Assembly (NCBI RefSeq): GCF_900110075.1 | Contig: NZ_FOCJ01000001.1 | Span: 1,054,001 to 1,118,000 of the forward strand | Source: Paenibacillus sp. OV219 | GTDB taxonomy: Bacteria; Bacillota; Bacilli; Paenibacillales; Paenibacillaceae | Direction of reading: 5' to 3' | Length of the DNA: 64,000 nucleotides | Shown here: in pieces, positions 60,393 through 64,000 of the stretch | How positions within the stretch are numbered: position 1 is the first letter of the stretch | Layout of the letters: every line of letters starts with the position of its first letter | Made by a program: the position numbers and the translations under genes | The notes under the pieces: generated by a model | The model's input: the letters and a program-made list of their open reading frames with translations, nothing else | Database searches by the model: none | What the model was told of the DNA's origin: nothing

Positions 60393-61727
60393 ATGCAGAT
60401 GAATGTTCGAAAAATGCGGCTGTTTGATTATGAGAATATCCACTCTAGCGATGATCGGGATGAGTATGAGAAGGATTATGCGCGCCTCATCCAGTCACCG
60501 GCTTTCCGGCGTCTGCAGGGCAAATCGCAAGTTTTTGGCGCTGGATCTGGTGATTATTACCGGACTCGGCTGACTCATTCGCTCGAAGTGTCCCAGATCG
60601 CACGAGAGGTTGCCCGCAAGCTAGGGAAGAGCTACGCGTTCCTGGCGAAGAAGGAGCATCCAGGCTTAATGCTAGACCCGGAGGTCGTCGAATGCGCATC
60701 GCTTGCGCATGATCTCGGACATCCTCCTTTTGGCCATAAAGGGGAAGAAGTGCTTAATGAGCTGCTCCAGGCGGATTGCGGCTTGAAATACGAAGGGAAT
60801 GCGCAGAACTACCGCATTCTTATGTTCTTGGAGAAACGCGCAGGAAGCGATAGCGGCCTTGATCTTACGGCTGCCGTCCTCCTGGCGATTAATAAATATC
60901 CGTTCTGTATCGAAGACCCAGGCAGGGTAAAGGGCGTTTACAGCATGGAGTGGGAGGGCATTCAATCCTTGCGTCAGAAGTGGGGGATGCCGGAAGGCTG
61001 CGCAACGCTAGAAGCGCAGCTGATGGACCTGTGCGACGACATCGCCTACTCTACGCATGACATCGAGGACGGCATTCGCGCCGGTAAGATCCAGATGAAT
61101 ACGAATTTGTTCGAGGATGACCGGCTTGTCGCGAACGTCATGCATGAGATTCAGAACGACCCTGGCAACGAAGTGATGCGTTGGGATCAAGTCGATATGA
61201 AGCAGATGGTGAAGCAGGCGCTTCATCATTATTTACAGCAATGGGAATCCATCTATGTCGAATGCGGCAGAGAGCCTTCGCGCACTCGGCGGGAAATGAA
61301 AGCACGATGGGTGCGCAAATTTGTTAGCGGCGTGGGCATTATCGACGATGCTGCGACAGGCTGGAAGCGCGTGACGTTCATCCGCGACGGTGAGCAGGAT
61401 ATGGAGCTGCTGCGTACGATGGAGATCCTGAAGAAGCTGGCATGGGTGACGTTGATTAAGGATTTTCGCGTACAAAGGCTGCATAAGCGAAGTGAGATTA
61501 TGATCACTCGGCTCTGGGACAGCTTCAAGCACCCGGACACAGGACGTCTTATTCTGCCGCCAGACTGGCTTGAGAGCTATGAACGGCAGAAGGGCAAATG
61601 GCGGTGGGAGCGGATGGTGTCCGATTATATCGCAGGAATGACAGATGCGTATGCGGAGAAGGTGTATGCGGAGTTCTATGCAGGCGGACCGGGTACAAAA
61701 TGGGGTTCATTGTACGATAGAGATTAA
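60393..61727 (+). CDS. dgt: dGTP triphosphohydrolase (HD superfamily)
   Basis: 444 aa; ATG 60393 after GGAGGGGATACAG. HD motifs: RTRLTHSLEVSQIAR (H), ASLAHDLGHPPFGHKGE (HD) and DDIAYSTHDIEDGI (late Asp). This is the dNTPase family that splits dGTP into deoxyguanosine and triphosphate, keeping pools balanced. Its length fits the long Dgt/type 2 group. Monocistronic by its own promoter. A terminator was not seen; a minus-strand ORF abuts it. Confidence 0.93.
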   Translation: MQMNVRKMRLFDYENIHSSDDRDEYEKDYARLIQSPAFRRLQGKSQVFGAGSGDYYRTRLTHSLEVSQIAREVARKLGKSYAFLAKKEHPGLMLDPEVVECASLAHDLGHPPFGHKGEEVLNELLQADCGLKYEGNAQNYRILMFLEKRAGSDSGLDLTAAVLLAINKYPFCIEDPGRVKGVYSMEWEGIQSLRQKWGMPEGCATLEAQLMDLCDDIAYSTHDIEDGIRAGKIQMNTNLFEDDRLVANVMHEIQNDPGNEVMRWDQVDMKQMVKQALHHYLQQWESIYVECGREPSRTRREMKARWVRKFVSGVGIIDDAATGWKRVTFIRDGEQDMELLRTMEILKKLAWVTLIKDFRVQRLHKRSEIMITRLWDSFKHPDTGRLILPPDWLESYERQKGKWRWERMVSDYIAGMTDAYAEKVYAEFYAGGPGTKWGSLYDRD

Positions 61728-61921
61728 CAATAAAGTTCAAGTACAGCCTTAATCTCTTTAGTCTCTCCCATACGGGCAAAGGTGACGTTTATTTCTGTCT
61801 CCTTGTCCGTTTCTTCATTTAAATGCTCCCGCAGTCTATTTGCGCTACGTAGGTTGAGACGCTTTTGCCAACCGGTACGGTTTAAGGTGGAAGGCGGCAA
61901 TTGAGAAGAGATGAACTTCAC
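61724..61921 (-). CDS. Possible small protein, 65 aa (weak)
   Basis: A minus-strand frame from GTG 61921, tail to tail with dgt. The sequence looks protein-like (KRLNLRSANRLREHLNEETDKETEINVTF..., ending KAVLELYC) but no ribosome binding site precedes the GTG and the frame stays open a little upstream, so it may be a gene fragment. Not assigned. The rest of 61922-62137 holds AT-rich sequence with no feature I can support. Confidence 0.3.
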   Translation of the reverse strand: MKFISSQLPPSTLNRTGWQKRLNLRSANRLREHLNEETDKETEINVTFARMGETKEIKAVLELYC

Positions 61922-62137
61922 AAAATTTGAAAAATAGATAAAATTTAGAAGGAATAGGACCTAAGGCGTAGAAATGGTCATTTATTCCCTAACACTTAAG
62001 AAGCAACTTCCAACAATAGAATTTATTATATATGCCTCCAGATGAGGGCGACTTGGTATTACGCACGTGGAGAAGATCCTGTACTTGTCGAAAGTGATTT
62101 GCAATGTTTTCTGATTAGAGTCGAGGGAGCTGCGTCA

Positions 62138-62776
62138 ATGATGAGGCGCAATTATGTAGCAACGATATTATTCGATTTGGACGACGTGCTTGCCGACTTC
62201 TTATCTTCCTTGATTGAAAGGTATAATTTCCGCTACAACGATTCTCTAATGATTGACGATGTCACGCAATGGGACCTAAGCAAGGTCGTAAAGAAGGAAT
62301 GCGGTTCCCGAATTTATGATTTTTATCAAGAGCCGGGTTTGTTTCGCTATCTCAAGCCAAAGGAACATGCAACGGAGGTTCTTAAACGGTTAATCGACAC
62401 TGGTTTCGAAATCGTGATCGTATCCGATGCACCGGCCGGTCATTCGTATGACGATTTTGTTTTGGACAAGACCAAAATCACGAATCCCTCGGACGATAAA
62501 CGAAAGTGGATTTCCGAGAATTTGCCGATGATCGACAAAAATAACATCGTCTTCACGTCGCAGAAGTGGAGAATCATGGGCGATATTTTAGTCGATGACC
62601 GGCCGGATACGTTTAACAAGTTCCAGGAACTAGGAAGAAATGCGATTTTGATGGATCAGCCCTATAACCAGGAAATCGACACGAAACAGCGTGCGAGAAA
62701 CCTTTTGGAAGCGGAACAAATGATTTATTCGTATCTGAATATGAACCAAATGAACCCAAAGGGAGTGCTTCGATGA
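62138..62776 (+). CDS. HAD hydrolase, 5'(3')-deoxyribonucleotidase-like
   Basis: 212 aa from ATG 62138, 9 bases after GAGGGA; an in-frame frame reaching back to 62042 has no RBS. Motif I ILFDLDDVLADF, the D-x-D-x-x-AD pattern of the NT5C branch, motif II IVIVSDAPAG, Lys near WISENLPM, motif IV GDILVDDRPDTF. It probably dephosphorylates a nucleotide or a nucleotide-like sugar phosphate. It overlaps the glycosyltransferase gene by 4 bases; codon use is AT-richer than in the rest of the window. Confidence 0.82.
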   Translation: MMRRNYVATILFDLDDVLADFLSSLIERYNFRYNDSLMIDDVTQWDLSKVVKKECGSRIYDFYQEPGLFRYLKPKEHATEVLKRLIDTGFEIVIVSDAPAGHSYDDFVLDKTKITNPSDDKRKWISENLPMIDKNNIVFTSQKWRIMGDILVDDRPDTFNKFQELGRNAILMDQPYNQEIDTKQRARNLLEAEQMIYSYLNMNQMNPKGVLR

Positions 62777-63585
62777 ACCCGCTTATATCCGTTATCATCC
62801 CTACCTATAATCGTCCTGGCGCGCTTTGCGAATTGCTGGAGTGCTTATATCGCCAGACCTACAATCATTTAGAGGTCATTATCATCAACGACAATGGTGA
62901 AAATATCGATTTCGTGAGCCAGTTATACCCGGAGTTGAACATCGTCGTCATTCATTTAATAGAGAATGCCAAGCATGTCGTTGCCAGAAACGAAGGCATC
63001 CGTAGAGCTTCGGGCGATTATATCCTGTTATGCGACGATGATGATTTGTTGGTGCCGACTCATGTGGAGACGATGCTCGAGCGGATCGCCGACGTCGATC
63101 TGGTTTATTCGGATGCGGAAATCGTTGAATACGAAACGGTCGGAAAAACAAGAATACCAGTGAATAGGTCGCTGTTCGCCTATGACTCGGATCGGGAAGC
63201 GATGAGAAGCTTTTCGACTTTCGTGGCATCGGGCTGTTTATATCACAAAAATATCCATCATCAAATCGGCATGTTTGATGAAGAAGTCTATCACTATTGG
63301 GATTGGGACTTTTACTTGCGTGTATCCGAGAACCATGCGGTTAAACGCGTGCCGATCGCCGGTACGCTGTATTCGTTCGCGGCATCGGGGGATAATTTGT
63401 CCGGTTCGCTGTCCGACATGGAGCCGTTCTTGAAATTATTATCCGAGAAGCACGATTTGGGCCCACTGCCGACGAAAAACTTCTTCTTATTGTTGGAAGA
63501 GCCCGAGATACTGAAACGCAAAGCTGAGAGCAAGGTCGTATGGGACGGCGAACCTACGATCTCTCGATGGGCGAATATTTCATAA
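62773..63585 (+). CDS. Family 2 glycosyltransferase
   Basis: 270 aa; ATG 62773 overlaps the HAD stop (ATGA). GT-A fold: SVIIPTYNRPGALCELLECL, then a second Asp in VIIINDNGEN, and the metal-binding DDDD in ILLCDDDDLLVPTH. No membrane helix, so it works at the inner face of the membrane or in the cytoplasm. The donor and acceptor are unknown. AT-rich codon use like its neighbours. Confidence 0.9.
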   Translation: MNPLISVIIPTYNRPGALCELLECLYRQTYNHLEVIIINDNGENIDFVSQLYPELNIVVIHLIENAKHVVARNEGIRRASGDYILLCDDDDLLVPTHVETMLERIADVDLVYSDAEIVEYETVGKTRIPVNRSLFAYDSDREAMRSFSTFVASGCLYHKNIHHQIGMFDEEVYHYWDWDFYLRVSENHAVKRVPIAGTLYSFAASGDNLSGSLSDMEPFLKLLSEKHDLGPLPTKNFFLLLEEPEILKRKAESKVVWDGEPTISRWANIS

Positions 63586-63603
63586 GGTGGGGAATACGGA
63601 CGG

Positions 63604-64000
63604 ATGATGGATTTTTTAATCTTGGTTACGCCAGACGGACATTTAGACGAATCGAAAGTTGTCAAAACGGAAGAGATCAGCAAACAAAAAAACGTCGACC
63701 GTTTAAGCTTAACCCGTTTTTGGATCGATAGCGAGCAAGGGTTAAGAAGCTATATCTTTAAACCGTCCAAGGACAGAAAGCCGATTCAATTCGAGCTTTG
63801 GCTGCAATCCGTAGTGCTTCCGCGGCTTGAAAACGTTCCTTCTCCGAAACTGCTGGCCAGCAGAATCGACGAAGAGGCGAACGTATTTTGGATGATTTTC
63901 GAAGACATGGGCCGGATTGAGCCGGTCTTCAATCATGAGGTAAGAGTCAAAGCGGCCAATAAAATGGCAAGCTGGCACAGCTTGCCGCTAGACACGATCC
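63604..64000 (+). CDS. APH-family phosphotransferase, N-terminal part
   Basis: Runs off the right edge; 132 residues are visible from ATG 63604, with AAGGTGGGG upstream (a second ATG at 63607 is possible). The N-lobe of an APH/CotS-like kinase: RSYIFKPSK (ATP-lysine strand), VVLPRLENVPSPKLL, MIFEDMG (hinge) and KMASWHS. The catalytic HGD loop would lie past the edge. Third gene of the HAD-glycosyltransferase unit, 18 bases after it; probably phosphorylates a sugar or amino sugar. Confidence 0.78.
   Translation, partial: MMDFLILVTPDGHLDESKVVKTEEISKQKNVDRLSLTRFWIDSEQGLRSYIFKPSKDRKPIQFELWLQSVVLPRLENVPSPKLLASRIDEEANVFWMIFEDMGRIEPVFNHEVRVKAANKMASWHSLPLDTI

Overview
The window reads as a chromosomal segment of a Gram-positive, endospore-forming, low-to-mid GC Firmicute, most likely Paenibacillus or a close relative (Paenibacillaceae). 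Supporting signs are strong AGGAGG-type ribosome binding sites with frequent GTG/TTG starts, a T-box leader, a Spo0F-like regulator, YjcZ and DUF1540 small proteins, a YpdA-type bacillithiol disulfide reductase, CsoR/CopA/CopZ, BdbC/BdbD, BmrA, and Bacillus-type puc purine-catabolism genes. No tRNA, rRNA, CRISPR array, transposase or prophage was seen. Most genes are on the + strand and form short operons separated by clear intrinsic terminators.

Layout. 1-5.4 kb: 3' end of gltD, a peptidoglycan-hydrolase-like membrane protein, topoisomerase III and a BadF/BadG-type sugar kinase. 5.4-9.5 kb: a HAD phosphatase, two small genes (one under what look like two LexA/SOS boxes), a lone PhnC-like ATPase with a GNAT acetyltransferase, a DUF3298 protein and a membrane-anchored Spo0F-like receiver. 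9.5-18.8 kb: an APC permease, a MOSC protein, an APH-type kinase, a ChbG/YdjC deacetylase, a two-gene 2-oxoacid:ferredoxin oxidoreductase (gamma-delta and alpha-beta fusions) and hypotheticals. 18.9-25 kb: ypdA, a conserved hypothetical, then a 28-codon ORF and terminator in front of a heterodimeric ABC exporter, and a decayed APH pseudogene. 25-30.9 kb: a T-box-controlled divergent seryl-tRNA synthetase and a MoxR/DUF58/DUF4129 operon.

30.9-38.4 kb is a complete operon for hypoxanthine/xanthine to allantoin: XdhC, MobA-like, three xanthine dehydrogenase subunits, OHCU decarboxylase, uricase and HIU hydrolase. Two GlnR/TnrA-type palindromes flank its promoter. 38.4-47.2 kb: a YVTN beta-propeller protein, an esterase, a serine hydrolase, BmrA, a TIM-barrel isomerase, an orphan Fur box next to a terminator, DUF1540, a CLC antiporter of the fluoride type and an NlpC/P60 hydrolase. 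47.4-51.3 kb: a Met-rich membrane protein, YjcZ and a copper cluster (csoR, copA, copZ) with three CsoR-type operators. 51.4-54.7 kb: a DinG/XPD-like helicase and bdbDC.

54.7-56.0 kb is a non-coding repeat zone: a 2 x 113 bp duplication rich in hairpins, followed by about 14 copies of a 51 bp tandem repeat. 56-61.7 kb: odhA-odhB and a dGTPase. 61.7 kb to the end is AT-richer and looks accessory: a 5'-nucleotidase-like HAD, a family 2 glycosyltransferase and a partial APH-like kinase in one overlapping operon.

The most notable signals are regulatory: the SOS-controlled 73-aa protein, the paired GlnR sites on the purine operon, the candidate leader-peptide attenuator of the ABC exporter, the orphan Fur box beside a terminator, and the 51 bp array.
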